Source: Synechococcaceae cyanobacterium (GTDB lineage Bacteria; Cyanobacteriota; Cyanobacteriia; PCC-6307; Cyanobiaceae). Taken from it: a stretch of 32,021 nt of DNA. Under the pieces are notes generated by a model. The model worked only from the letters and a program-made list of their open reading frames with translations, did not search any database and had not been told where the DNA came from. Positions 25,101 through 32,021 of this stretch are shown piece after piece; the first letter of the stretch is position 1; each line of letters opens with the position of its first letter. The stretch lies in contig CANCJV010000045.1 in the NCBI GenBank assembly GCA_947378425.1, forward strand, positions 1 through 32,021, read 5' to 3'. A program made the position numbers and the translations under genes.

Positions 25101-25639
25101 CACAACGTCAGCCGATACGCCGATCCTATGGCATCGCAATCCGAGTGCCGGGGTGCCAGGTCGAGCCACGATGAACGTTCAGAGCTCCCTCCTCTCCTGC
25201 CTGCTGTCTTCCATCCTGTCCTTATACCAGGAGACGACATAATGGTGAGCTCCAGCCTCACCCCGTTCACGTCCATGGTGTGATCGCGTGGATGGGCCTG
25301 AGCTGGATCGATGGCCCCTGGCCTGAGCTCGCCTGTGCACATCCAGGAGCGTTTTTCACCTGGGCCGTTGCGAGCAAAACGCAACAACTCCCCCCCATGC
25401 CAACGCCCCATGTGGGCTCTGAATCGTTGCGGCGGAAACGTCCTCGATTTCGGGCCGGCGATCCCTGCACCAATGGCTCCCGGGACGGCAGCGGGATCGG
25501 CGCGCCTGCTGGTCGCCCCGGCCGCGGCCCTCAGGGATCTGTAGCTGATGCCGATGCCCTTCCGGACTGACAGGCAAGGCCGGCAGCTGCCAGGGAGGTT
25601 CAGCGGAGCCAATCGCTACCGTCGCGCCCCAGCGGCGGG
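25101..25639. other. Gene-poor region upstream of the cobalamin riboswitch
   Basis: No recognisable gene lies in this 539-nt stretch, which includes the leftward promoter for LysR-like copy 2. The only notable item is a 13-codon open frame at 25242-25283 with an ideal ribosome-binding site. Longer frames on either strand are compositionally poor and match no family I know. Confidence 0.5.
25242..25283 (+). CDS. Possible 13-aa leader peptide
   Basis: AGGAG at 25229-25233 sits 8 nt before an ATG that opens a 13-codon frame (MVSSSLTPFTSMV) closed by TGA. The spacing is near-ideal in a genome where many genes lack a ribosome-binding site. It could be a leader peptide, the start of a decayed gene, or chance. 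No downstream gene is immediately adjacent. Confidence 0.25.
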   Translation: MVSSSLTPFTSMV

Positions 25640-25815
25640 GCCATACTGGCGCTCAACGGGTTCCCCGGCATCTGGGCTGGGGAGGCAACGAGGAAAGTCC
25701 GGTGTGGCCCTTCGGACCAAGTCCGGCACTGTCCCGCAGCTGTGATGGTGAGCAGCCCGGCCGTTCCGGCCGGCCCCGCTTCACCTCAGTCAGAACGCTC
25801 GCCCGCCCCATCCCC
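25640..25815 (+). ncRNA. Cobalamin (AdoCbl/B12) riboswitch
   Basis: Conserved elements appear in the expected order: GAGGAAAGTCCGGTG (about 25690-25704), the partner CCGGCACTGTCCCGCAGCTG (25723-25742), and a B12-box-like AGTCAGAACGCTCGCC at 25788-25803. The element lies directly upstream of hupE (start 25846), matching the known B12 regulation of HupE-type cobalt transporters in bacteria. The boundaries are approximate. It should repress hupE when cobalamin is abundant. Confidence 0.88.
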
Positions 25816-25845
25816 TCACGTTCCGGCGCGGACCGGATCATCGTC

Positions 25846-26430
25846 ATGACCTTGTCTTTCCGCTCGCCGTTGCTGGCGCTGGGTGCTGGTTTCGGCCTCA
25901 GCCTGCTGACGGCCCTGCCGGCCGGTGCCCATGGCCTGGCCTCCTCTGGCCTGCTGGCCGGCGCCCTCCATCCCCTGCTGGGCCTCGACCATCTCTTGCT
26001 GTTGGTGGGGGTGGGCGCCGCTGCCACCGCCATCGATGGCTCCCTGCTGCTGTTCGCCCTCGGCGGTGCGCTGGTCGGTGGCTGTTTCGGCGCCTTCGGC
26101 GCCGGTCTGCCCCTGGCGGAAGTGCTGGCCGCCCTCGCCGTCTCGGCCGTGGGCCTGCTGTTGCTGCAGCGTCCCCAGGGGGCGGATCGGCGCCCCGGCC
26201 TGGCCCTGCCAGGCGGCGTGATCGCCGGCGCCATGGCCCTGCACGCCCTGCTGCATGGCCAGGCGGCCAGCGGCGAACTGGGCTGGTGGCTGGGGGCCGG
26301 TACCGGTTCGCTGGCGGTGGTGCTGGTGTCGATGGCGGCTTTCAGCCGCCTGGGCACACCCTGGCTGTCTCGGCTGGCCGTGGGCCTGGTGCTCGGCGGC
26401 GGCCTGCTGGCCCTGGTGCCGCTGGGGTAG
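25846..26430 (+). CDS. hupE: HupE/UreJ-family metal transporter (predicted cobalt/nickel uptake)
   Basis: The 194-aa membrane protein starts with a cleavable signal ending AGAHG. Next comes the family signature HPLLGLDHLLLLVGVG, whose His and Asp are thought to contact the metal, and then about five further hydrophobic helices with a second His motif (ALHALLHG). The family transports Ni2+ or Co2+. The B12 riboswitch just upstream points to cobalt for cobalamin synthesis; this agrees with published predictions for B12-regulated HupE proteins but is inferred here. The ATG at 25846 is chosen because the longer frame runs back through the riboswitch. Confidence 0.92.
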   Translation: MTLSFRSPLLALGAGFGLSLLTALPAGAHGLASSGLLAGALHPLLGLDHLLLLVGVGAAATAIDGSLLLFALGGALVGGCFGAFGAGLPLAEVLAALAVSAVGLLLLQRPQGADRRPGLALPGGVIAGAMALHALLHGQAASGELGWWLGAGTGSLAVVLVSMAAFSRLGTPWLSRLAVGLVLGGGLLALVPLG

Positions 26431-26509
26431 AAACCGGCGCCGGTGTGGTGCCTTTCATGACGCCACACCTGTCAAACCCGGCTAGGTTGAGTCGACCCGA
26501 AGACATCCC

Positions 26510-26653
26510 ATGAGCGAACTCGTCCTGCTGGCGGGATTCTTTGGCATCCTTGGTCTGATCATCTGGCTGGGCTTTGACTCCGACGATGACAACGGCGGCG
26601 GCGGACTGATGCAGCCCACCCTGGTGCCCATTCCGGTCCGCCGAGATCGTTGA
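26510..26653 (+). CDS. Small membrane protein (47 aa)
   Basis: The ATG at 26510 opens a 47-codon frame: a single hydrophobic helix (ELVLLAGFFGILGLIIWLGF), then DSDDDNGGGG and a basic end (VPIPVRRDR). The helix with an acidic/glycine turn is characteristic of a real small membrane protein, and I recall similar short proteins in picocyanobacteria. The function is unknown. It follows hupE by 79 nt on the same strand and is followed by a hairpin. Confidence 0.7.
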   Translation: MSELVLLAGFFGILGLIIWLGFDSDDDNGGGGLMQPTLVPIPVRRDR

Positions 26654-27034
26654 TCGTCAGGATCAATGGTGATCGTCAGCACTGAATGCTTTCGATTCAC
26701 CATTCCTGAGCTTCAAGCCATCAGGAGCAACAGGAGAAATCCTGGCCCGTTTCGGTTTCTGAGGTGACGCCCTCCTGGCAATCGCCTCTCACTGCCAAAC
26801 ACTGTCTCGTCCACAACTGACGAGCAAGTCCGCAGATTTAGCCAAGGCGAAGCCTGCTGCTGGCGGCACTGGCCAACCACCCTCCGCTCCTGCGTCACGG
26901 TGCCGCAACCTCGCTGCGGAGGACCGCCTAGGTGACATTTCATACCGGAGATCGCCTCATTGGCTTCCGGCTGCGGTCGGGTACGAGACCTAGCGTCCGG
27001 GATGTCCGCTGAGCCGCCAGCGCCGCAGCTACCG
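26654..27034. other. Intergenic region upstream of futA
   Basis: No gene is recognised in these 381 nt. The left part holds two direct copies of GATCGTCAG (26652, 26671) and a hairpin. The right part should hold the futA promoter. A GTG-N8-TAC element (26932-26945), loosely like NtcA/Crp-family sites, lies about 60-100 nt before the futA start. No clear Fur box was found on this side. Confidence 0.45.
26665..26704 (+). terminator. Hairpin after the 47-aa gene
   Basis: AATGGTGA (26665-26672) pairs with TCACCATT (26697-26704) across a 24-nt loop that itself contains TGAAT and ATTCA. It is a plausible end of the hupE/small-protein transcript. No long T tract follows. Confidence 0.4.
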
Positions 27035-28189
27035 ATGCCGATCCGACCGCCCAGCCTGTTGAGCTCCCTGCCCACCCAGCGGGCGGGGAAGCGCGACTCA
27101 CGGCGACCGAACCAGCGGCCCTTCCAGAGCCAGCAGCCCTTTCAAAACCAGCAACCTGGTCAGAGCCGGCGGGGCCCAAGAGCCGGGGTGCTGGCCGGCG
27201 CTCTGGTGGCGGGCCTGCTGCTGAGCAGTTGCGGCCAGCGGCCGCAGGCCGAGAGCATCGGCGTCTATTCCGGCCGCCACTACAACACCGATCAGCAGCT
27301 GTACCGCCAGTTCGAGGCCCGCACCGGCATCAAGGTGCGCTTGCTGGAGGGTAAGGACGATGCCCTGATCGAGCGTCTGCGCAACGAGGGCAGCAGCAGC
27401 CCGGCGGATGTCCTGGTGCTGGTGGATGCGGCCCGGCTGGCGAAAGCCGCCGATGCGGGCCTGTTCCGCCCGATCGATTCGGCCAGCCTGCGCCGCGATG
27501 TGCCGGCCAACCTGCGCGATTCCAGGCAGCGCTGGTTTGCCCTCACCCGGCGGGTGCGCGCCGTGGTGGTCAACCCCGCCCTGGTGCCGCCCGCAAGCAT
27601 CCGCAGCTATGCCGATCTGGCCAGCCCGACCCTGCGGGGCAAGCTCTGCCTGCGCAACGGCCTCAGCGTCTACAACCAGTCCCTGGTGGCTGACCAGCTG
27701 ATCCAGCGGGGCGAGGCGGCCACCAAGGCCTGGCTGCAGGGCCTGGTGGCCAATCTGGGCCAGCCCTTCTTCACCTCCGACATTCCCCTGGCCCGGGCCG
27801 TCGGTCAGGGCCGCTGCGGCGTGGGGCTGGTGAACACCTATTACGTGGCTCGCATGCTCTCCGGCACCGCCGGTGCCGACGACCAGGCCGCAGCCCGAAA
27901 GCTGCGGCTGATCCTGCCGGATCCGGCCCACGTCAACATCAGCGGCGGCGGCGTCACCGCCAGTTCCCGCCACGTCGAGGCCGGCCGCCGGCTGATTGAG
28001 TTCCTGGCCTCCCCCTCCGGCGGCCATGGCTATGCCGAAGCCAACAACGAATACCCGCTCACCGGCACCGGATCCAACCCGATCCTCAAGAGCTTCGGGC
28101 CCTTCCGCGATGATGGCGTCTCCGCCGAGGCCATGGGCGCGCGCAACAAGCAGGCCGTGCTGCTGATGCGGGCCGCCGGATGGTCCTGA
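27035..28189 (+). CDS. futA: Iron(III) ABC transporter substrate-binding protein (FutA/IdiA-like)
   Basis: The 384-aa lipoprotein-like protein has lipobox LLSSC followed by the mature domain: SIGVYSGRHYNTDQQLYRQF, DVLVLVDAARL, GLVNTYYVARML (paired Tyr ligands) and HVNISGGGVTASS. These match the ferric-binding FutA/IdiA family, which binds Fe3+ through Tyr residues in the periplasm. The N-terminus before the lipobox is unusually long (about 50 residues) and Gln-rich with a tandem FQxQQP repeat. Start codons at 27002 (ATG) and 26960 (TTG) are alternatives. The permease gene overlaps its 3' end by 10 nt, so the two form one operon. An IdiB-like regulator lies downstream. Confidence 0.9.
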   Translation: MPIRPPSLLSSLPTQRAGKRDSRRPNQRPFQSQQPFQNQQPGQSRRGPRAGVLAGALVAGLLLSSCGQRPQAESIGVYSGRHYNTDQQLYRQFEARTGIKVRLLEGKDDALIERLRNEGSSSPADVLVLVDAARLAKAADAGLFRPIDSASLRRDVPANLRDSRQRWFALTRRVRAVVVNPALVPPASIRSYADLASPTLRGKLCLRNGLSVYNQSLVADQLIQRGEAATKAWLQGLVANLGQPFFTSDIPLARAVGQGRCGVGLVNTYYVARMLSGTAGADDQAAARKLRLILPDPAHVNISGGGVTASSRHVEAGRRLIEFLASPSGGHGYAEANNEYPLTGTGSNPILKSFGPFRDDGVSAEAMGARNKQAVLLMRAAGWS

Positions 28190-29766
28190 GCCTCAGCGGG
28201 CCCGGCAGGCCTGGGCCCGCCCTCTCCGAACGCTCCGGGCTGCTGAGCCTGGCCCTGACCGTGGCCGGGCTGGCCCTGCTGCCGGTGCTCGCCCTGGTGG
28301 CTTTCGCCGCCCAGAGCCGGGACTCCACCCTGGGCCTGGGGAGAGCAGGCCTGGAGCAACTGGCCAGCACCCTGATCCTGGTGCTGGGGGTCGGCCTGGC
28401 CGGCGCGGCCCTGGGTACCGCCAACGGCTGGCTCTGCGCCAGCTGCCGCTTCGGCGGTCGTCGCTGGCTGCGGATCGCCCAGCTGCTGCCCCTGGCCACG
28501 CCCGCCTACCTGCTGGCGGCCACCCTGATCGATCTGGGCAGCCGCTGGGATCACACCATCGCCGGCCGGGGCTGGGCGATCGCCGTGCTGACCCTGAGCA
28601 CCTACAGCTACGTGTTTCTGCTGGCAACGGAAAGTTTCGCCGCCAGCGGTCGCCGCCTGCTGGAGGCCAGCCTCAGCCTGGGCGTGGGCCCCTGGGGCAG
28701 CTTCCGCCGGGTGGCCCTGCCGATGGCGATGCCCGCGATCGGCGCCGGCATCGCCCTGAGCGCCATGGAGGTGGTGAACGATCTCGGCGCCGTTGAACTC
28801 CTCGGGGTGCCCACCCTCTCGGGCGGCATCCTGCAGCGCTGGCAGAGCGAAGGCGATCCCCAGGGAGCCGTGGGCCTGGCCCTGGTGGCCCTGGTGATCG
28901 TCAGCCTGCTGGTGGCGGCCGAACAGCAGCTGCGCCGCCGCAGCCGTCGCTGGACCCTGGGCTCCGGCGGTGCGCTGGGCCAGGCCTGGGAGCTGCACGG
29001 CTGGCGCGCCCTGCTGGCCCAGCTGCTCACCGCCCTGCCACCGGTGGCCAGCCTGGGGCTGCCCCTGCTCTGGGCCGGCCTCAGCTGGGATCAACTGCAG
29101 GCGGAAGCCAGCGGCGAGCTGCTCGGTCTCAGCCTGCGCAGCCTCTCGCTCGGGCTGGGGGCCGCCCTGATCACGGGCCTCCTGGCCCTGATCCTGACCA
29201 TGGCCCAGCGCTGGATTCCCCTGGCCGCCCTCCAGCGGCTGAGCTTCGTGGCCGGCATGGGCTATGCCCTGCCGGGGGCCGTGCTCGCCCTGGCCCTGCT
29301 GCTGCTCGGCGGCCCGCTGCAACTCAGTCCCCTGCTGCTGCTGGTCTGGGGCTACGGCGATCGCTTCCTGGCCGTCTCCAAGCAGGGACTCGATGCCGCC
29401 CTGGAGCGCCTCCCCCCCAGCCTCGATGAGGCCGCCACCGGCCTGGGCTGCAGCTGGAGCGGTGCCGCCCGGCGGGTGCAGCTGCCGTTGCTGCGGGGCC
29501 CGTTGCTGGTGGGGGCCCTGCTGGTGTTCGTGGATGTGGTCAAGGAGCTGCCGCTCACCTTCGCCCTGCGCCCCTTCGACTTCGACACCCTGGCGGTGCG
29601 GGTCTATCAGTACGCCAGCGACGAGCGGGTCGGTGCCGCCCTGCTGCCGGCCCTGCTGATCCTGCTGCTGGGCCTGGTGGCCTCCCTGGCCCTGATGCCG
29701 GGCCTGGATCAGGCGGCCAGGGGCGCCGATTCCACCAGCTCCGGGGCCAGGCGCAGGCCGGGCTGA
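28180..29766 (+). CDS. futB: Iron(III) ABC transporter permease (FutB-like)
   Basis: The 528-aa membrane protein contains two copies of the binding-protein-dependent permease domain with about 12 helices. Each half has an EAA loop for ATPase contact: EASLSLGVGPWGSFRRVALP in the first and EAATGLGCSWSGAARRVQLP in the second. The length and two-domain layout match SfuB/FutB permeases. The ATG at 28180 overlaps the end of futA (ATGG..TGA), showing translational coupling. No futC ATPase gene follows; in cyanobacteria it is often encoded elsewhere. The last 58 nt are antisense to the convergent IdiB-like gene. Confidence 0.93.
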   Translation: MVLSLSGPGRPGPALSERSGLLSLALTVAGLALLPVLALVAFAAQSRDSTLGLGRAGLEQLASTLILVLGVGLAGAALGTANGWLCASCRFGGRRWLRIAQLLPLATPAYLLAATLIDLGSRWDHTIAGRGWAIAVLTLSTYSYVFLLATESFAASGRRLLEASLSLGVGPWGSFRRVALPMAMPAIGAGIALSAMEVVNDLGAVELLGVPTLSGGILQRWQSEGDPQGAVGLALVALVIVSLLVAAEQQLRRRSRRWTLGSGGALGQAWELHGWRALLAQLLTALPPVASLGLPLLWAGLSWDQLQAEASGELLGLSLRSLSLGLGAALITGLLALILTMAQRWIPLAALQRLSFVAGMGYALPGAVLALALLLLGGPLQLSPLLLLVWGYGDRFLAVSKQGLDAALERLPPSLDEAATGLGCSWSGAARRVQLPLLRGPLLVGALLVFVDVVKELPLTFALRPFDFDTLAVRVYQYASDERVGAALLPALLILLLGLVASLALMPGLDQAARGADSTSSGARRRPG

Positions 29767-30302
29767 TCGCTGGGCACCGCCAGCAGCTCGTCCTGGCGGA
29801 TGCGGGAGATCAGGCGGGTGGTGGTGACCCGGGTGGTGCCGATCAACTCGGCGATGCGCTCATGGGTGAGCCGAAATGGCAGATCGCACCAGGGGCCGCA
29901 GCGGCGGCCGAGGCGCCGCACCAGCAGACTCAGCAGGGCATGGAGCCGCTGCTCGGCACTGCCGAGATGGCGGATGCGCAGCAGCTGCAGCGTCCATTCA
30001 TTGACCGCATCGAAGCCCTGACCCTGGGGCGGCTCGGCCTCGCGGCGAAAGCTGAGGGGCGTCAGGGCCTCGAGGCACACCCCCTCACTGCAGAGGCGCT
30101 CACAGCAGAGATGGTCGCCGCTCTGCAGGAAGGCGATGGTCATGCCGCCCGTCTCTTCGCAGGGACAGAACACCCGGGCCACCCCCTCGAGCACCTCCAG
30201 GCTGCTGGCGGAGGGCCGTCGCGCCGGATCGAGCAGCAGCGCCTGCCCGGCGCGCAGGTGGACGACGGCGGCGCCATCGGAAGGGCGATCGCGGTAGCTC
30301 AT
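29709..30302 (-). CDS. idiB: Crp/Fnr-family regulator, IdiB-like
   Basis: The 197-aa protein has an N-terminal cupin-like sensor region (about 10-120: LRAGQALLL, LEVLEGVARVF, FLQSGDHLC) and a C-terminal winged HTH (about 145-185: RLTHERIAELIGTTRVTTTR). Cys residues are frequent in the sensor half (CPCEETGG, CCERLCSEGVC), which may bind metal or sense redox. In Synechococcus elongatus, IdiB sits next to idiA and activates it under iron limitation; the same context here, converging on futA-futB, is why I use that symbol. The ATG at 30302 is preferred; a longer frame to 30809 is poor. A Fur-like dyad lies about 80 nt upstream. The 3' end overlaps futB by 58 nt. Confidence 0.82.
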   Translation of the reverse strand: MSYRDRPSDGAAVVHLRAGQALLLDPARRPSASSLEVLEGVARVFCPCEETGGMTIAFLQSGDHLCCERLCSEGVCLEALTPLSFRREAEPPQGQGFDAVNEWTLQLLRIRHLGSAEQRLHALLSLLVRRLGRRCGPWCDLPFRLTHERIAELIGTTRVTTTRLISRIRQDELLAVPSDQPGLRLAPELVESAPLAA

Positions 30303-30821
30303 GGGCAAGCAGCGGCGGCGTCCCGGATCGACGCCTTGTTGAGAATGGATCGCAACATAACCCGAGCGACCGTCGTTTTGCAAGCGATTCTCATTTGCGG
30401 CAAGAATCGCGGCACCTGTTGGCCCTGTTCGCTCCGTGGCAGAACGCACTGCCAAAGGGCTGCCGTGTCCCTGCCACGTGATGAAAGCCCTGGCTGGAAC
30501 TGATCCGGCATCGGCGGAGCTTGCTGGCTCATCCAGTCTCGGCCAGCCGGGCGGCCGTCCTCGGCCGGCAGGAACCCAGCGGCCACTGGGTGAACCCGAT
30601 GACTCCGCAGGAGGGGCAAGCTCATGGAATGCCCTGCCCTGATCAGGTTGCGCCGTAGAAGCTCTGCAGCGTTCGAAGGTCGCAACGGAGCTTGATCGGT
30701 CATCAAGAGCGGCCATGGCTTGCCGGGATCCGGCGGAGGCAGGGCTGCGATCCAGCGCTCTCCGGCTCAGCCAGAAGCGACAGGCGACGATCGCCCCTGG
30801 GTCCGCCAAGGCCAGCCAGGC
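30303..30821. other. Intergenic region between the idiB-like and urea-transporter genes
   Basis: These 519 nt contain no recognised gene. The left part holds the idiB-like promoter with a Fur-like dyad. The right part lies beyond the 3' end of the urea-transporter gene, where a terminator is expected. Inverted repeats GTTGCG/CGCAAC and AAGCTC/GAGCTT lie at about 30648-30695, but the structure is not convincing. Confidence 0.45.
30384..30410 (-). promoter_or_regulatory. Candidate Fur box upstream of the idiB-like gene
   Basis: GCGATTCT (30384-30391) and AGAATCGC (30403-30410) form a perfect 8-bp dyad with an 11-nt spacer. On the minus strand it includes ATGAGAATCG, partly matching the Fur 7-1-7 consensus. 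It is well placed, about 80-110 nt before the regulator start, in an iron-uptake locus. Confidence 0.45.
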
Positions 30822-32021
30822 TCAGATCAGCAGCAGGCGATCGATGAACTGCTTCCAGCTGAGACCGGCGCCGAGCTGCTCACCGAAGAGATGGCGCTGC
30901 TCCCGGGGCTCGAGCGGCGCCTGGCCGACGCTGCCGAGCAGCCGGTTCAGCTCGCCGGGATCGAGGCGATCATCGCCATCGCCATCGATCGGCAGCAGGT
31001 AGTGCAGCAACCGCTCCTCGCCGTCGCGCAGGCGCCGCAGCCGCAGCATCAGCTCGCTGAACTCCACCACATCGACACGGCCATCGCCATCGAGATCGAT
31101 GGCCGCCAGCACGGCGGCCAGGGCGTCCCGCTGCACCCCGGCGCCGGCGCCGGCGCCCAGGCCTGCCGCCAGCTCCGCCACACTGAGGCGCCCGTCCTGG
31201 TCCCGATCGAGCGAGGCAAACAGCTCCTCCAGCTCCACCACCAGAGCCGGCTCGGCCTGAGCCAGCAGCGAGGGGTAGCGATCGCCGGCCAGGGAACCGC
31301 GCAGCTGGCGGCGGAAATCGGCCATCAGCCGGCGGGCGACATCAAAGCGGCGGCGATGCTCTTCCGGGGTGAGGATCGAATGCAGCCCCACCGGGATCAG
31401 GGCCGGCTGGGTCCGCCGCAGCACAAGCAGCGTCAGCAGGGTGGCCACGATGAACGGCAGCGTGAGCAGCGGCAAGGGCGTGCCCGTGAGCCGCTGCAGC
31501 AGGCCCGCCAGCGGCACGTTCAACAAGCTGGAGCAGGCCGCCGCCGCCAGCCCCGCCAGCAGACTGCGGCGGGTCAGCGGATAAAAAATTCCCGCCACGG
31601 CAATGGCGGTGAGCACGCCGTTGTAACTCCACAGGCCCTGGGCCACAGCAGCGGCCGGCGCCCCGATCAGCAGGCCGGTTGCCCCCCCCACCAGGCCCCC
31701 GACCAGGCCCACCAGGGCCGCCAGGGGACTGGCCACCGCCACGGCCACCACCGCCAGCGTGCCGCTGAGCGCTCCCGGCAGGAAGAACACCTGGCCGAAG
31801 CCCCGGGGCAGGGCCTGCACCAGGGCGAGCAGCGGGCCGCTGACCTCGGGCGGTGGCGGGGCCGCCGCCGCCAGGGGCAGGCCGGGGTGGGCCAGGGCTG
31901 AAGCCAGCAGCAACAGCAGCCAGGTGACCAGACAGAAGGGCAGGGTGAGCGGCGGCAGGGCGAAGTGGCGCACCAGCCAGCCGCCCAGCCTCTGGACCAG
32001 CAGCGTCGTGAGGCCGGCTCC
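30822..32021 (-). CDS. Urea transporter with C-terminal EF-hand domain (5' end cut by right edge)
   Basis: This open minus-strand frame (399 residues visible) enters from the right edge, so the first urea-transporter repeat is mostly missing. The visible membrane part includes LPPLTLPFCLVTWLLLL (end of repeat 1) and repeat 2 with PGALSGTLAVV, the signature WSYNGVLTAIAVAG, and LPLLTLPFIVATLLTLLVL, matching the UT family of urea channels. After the membrane domain comes a cytoplasmic-type tail with three canonical 12-residue EF-hand loops: DRDQDGRLSVAE (31173-31208), DLDGDGRVDVVE (31062-31097) and DGDGDDRLDPGE (30951-30986). Each has Asp/Asn at 1, 3, 5 and Glu at 12, so Ca2+ binding is likely. 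Calcium-dependent gating is inference. A GTG at 31973 is an internal codon, not the start, because the family sequence continues upstream of it. Confidence 0.9.
   Translation of the reverse strand, partial: GAGLTTLLVQRLGGWLVRHFALPPLTLPFCLVTWLLLLLASALAHPGLPLAAAAPPPPEVSGPLLALVQALPRGFGQVFFLPGALSGTLAVVAVAVASPLAALVGLVGGLVGGATGLLIGAPAAAVAQGLWSYNGVLTAIAVAGIFYPLTRRSLLAGLAAAACSSLLNVPLAGLLQRLTGTPLPLLTLPFIVATLLTLLVLRRTQPALIPVGLHSILTPEEHRRRFDVARRLMADFRRQLRGSLAGDRYPSLLAQAEPALVVELEELFASLDRDQDGRLSVAELAAGLGAGAGAGVQRDALAAVLAAIDLDGDGRVDVVEFSELMLRLRRLRDGEERLLHYLLPIDGDGDDRLDPGELNRLLGSVGQAPLEPREQRHLFGEQLGAGLSWKQFIDRLLLI

Noticed and set aside
25100-25612. 170-aa minus-strand frame upstream of LysR-like copy 2
   Set aside because: No domain, mixed low-complexity composition and no ribosome-binding site.
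25702-25845. N-terminal extension of the hupE frame
   Set aside because: It runs back through the cobalamin riboswitch core; the signal peptide begins at the ATG at 25846.
30640-30700. tRNA-like segment with GCGTTCGAAGG
   Set aside because: It resembles a T-loop, but no acceptor stem, anticodon arm or D arm can be built around it.
1-32021. CRISPR array, insertion sequence or prophage
   Set aside because: No regularly spaced repeats, transposase, integrase or phage structural genes were seen on either strand.

Overview
The window is GC-rich (about 70% GC in sampled coding lines) and densely coded. It looks like chromosome from a picocyanobacterium of the Synechococcus/Cyanobium group. The evidence is a fused PyrF-PyrE protein of the cyanobacterial type, an IdiA/FutA-FutB iron importer next to an IdiB-like Crp regulator, a HupE/UreJ protein behind a cobalamin riboswitch, and at least six copies of the cyanobacterial palindrome GCGATCGC (8040, 13181, 13995, 28576, 30285, 31278). 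The assignment is inference from gene content; no rRNA or marker phylogeny is available here.

Layout. Positions 1-1199 (minus) hold the N-terminal part of an RTX-type calcium-binding repeat protein that runs off the left edge. A plus-strand block follows: dihydroorotase (pyrC), NAD-type malic enzyme, fused OMP decarboxylase/orotate phosphoribosyltransferase (pyrF-pyrE), a conserved 77-aa protein and an orphan RND pump. A minus-strand pair (RbsB-like binding protein and a small one-TM protein) diverges from a plus-strand pair: a DhaK-DhaL kinase and, 4 nt after it, a P-type ATPase that resembles the animal Na,K-ATPase subgroup. Cell-envelope genes occupy 16.2-21.6 kb: a lipoprotein lytic transglycosylase, a FecR-domain protein with a CAP-like C-terminus, a TerB-like protein, and a coupled MlaE-like/MlaD-like pair. 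A COG0523 (CobW-type) metallochaperone GTPase with a His-rich insert follows.

The 23.0-25.6 kb interval is different in character. It has lower GC, two tandem paralogous LysR-like regulators, and gene-poor spacers with a C12 tract. Then come a cobalamin riboswitch and hupE (predicted cobalt/nickel uptake), a 47-aa membrane peptide, and the futA-futB operon converging on and overlapping an idiB-like Crp-family gene. The right edge cuts a urea-transporter gene whose C-terminus carries three canonical EF-hand loops.

Themes: three steps of pyrimidine synthesis are grouped at the left. Metal homeostasis (CobW GTPase, HupE with B12 riboswitch, Fut iron import with IdiB) is grouped at the right. 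The most unusual items are the Na,K-ATPase-like pump coupled to the DhaKL-type kinase, the EF-hand urea transporter, the FecR-CAP fusion, and the tandem LysR-like paralogs in a low-GC patch.
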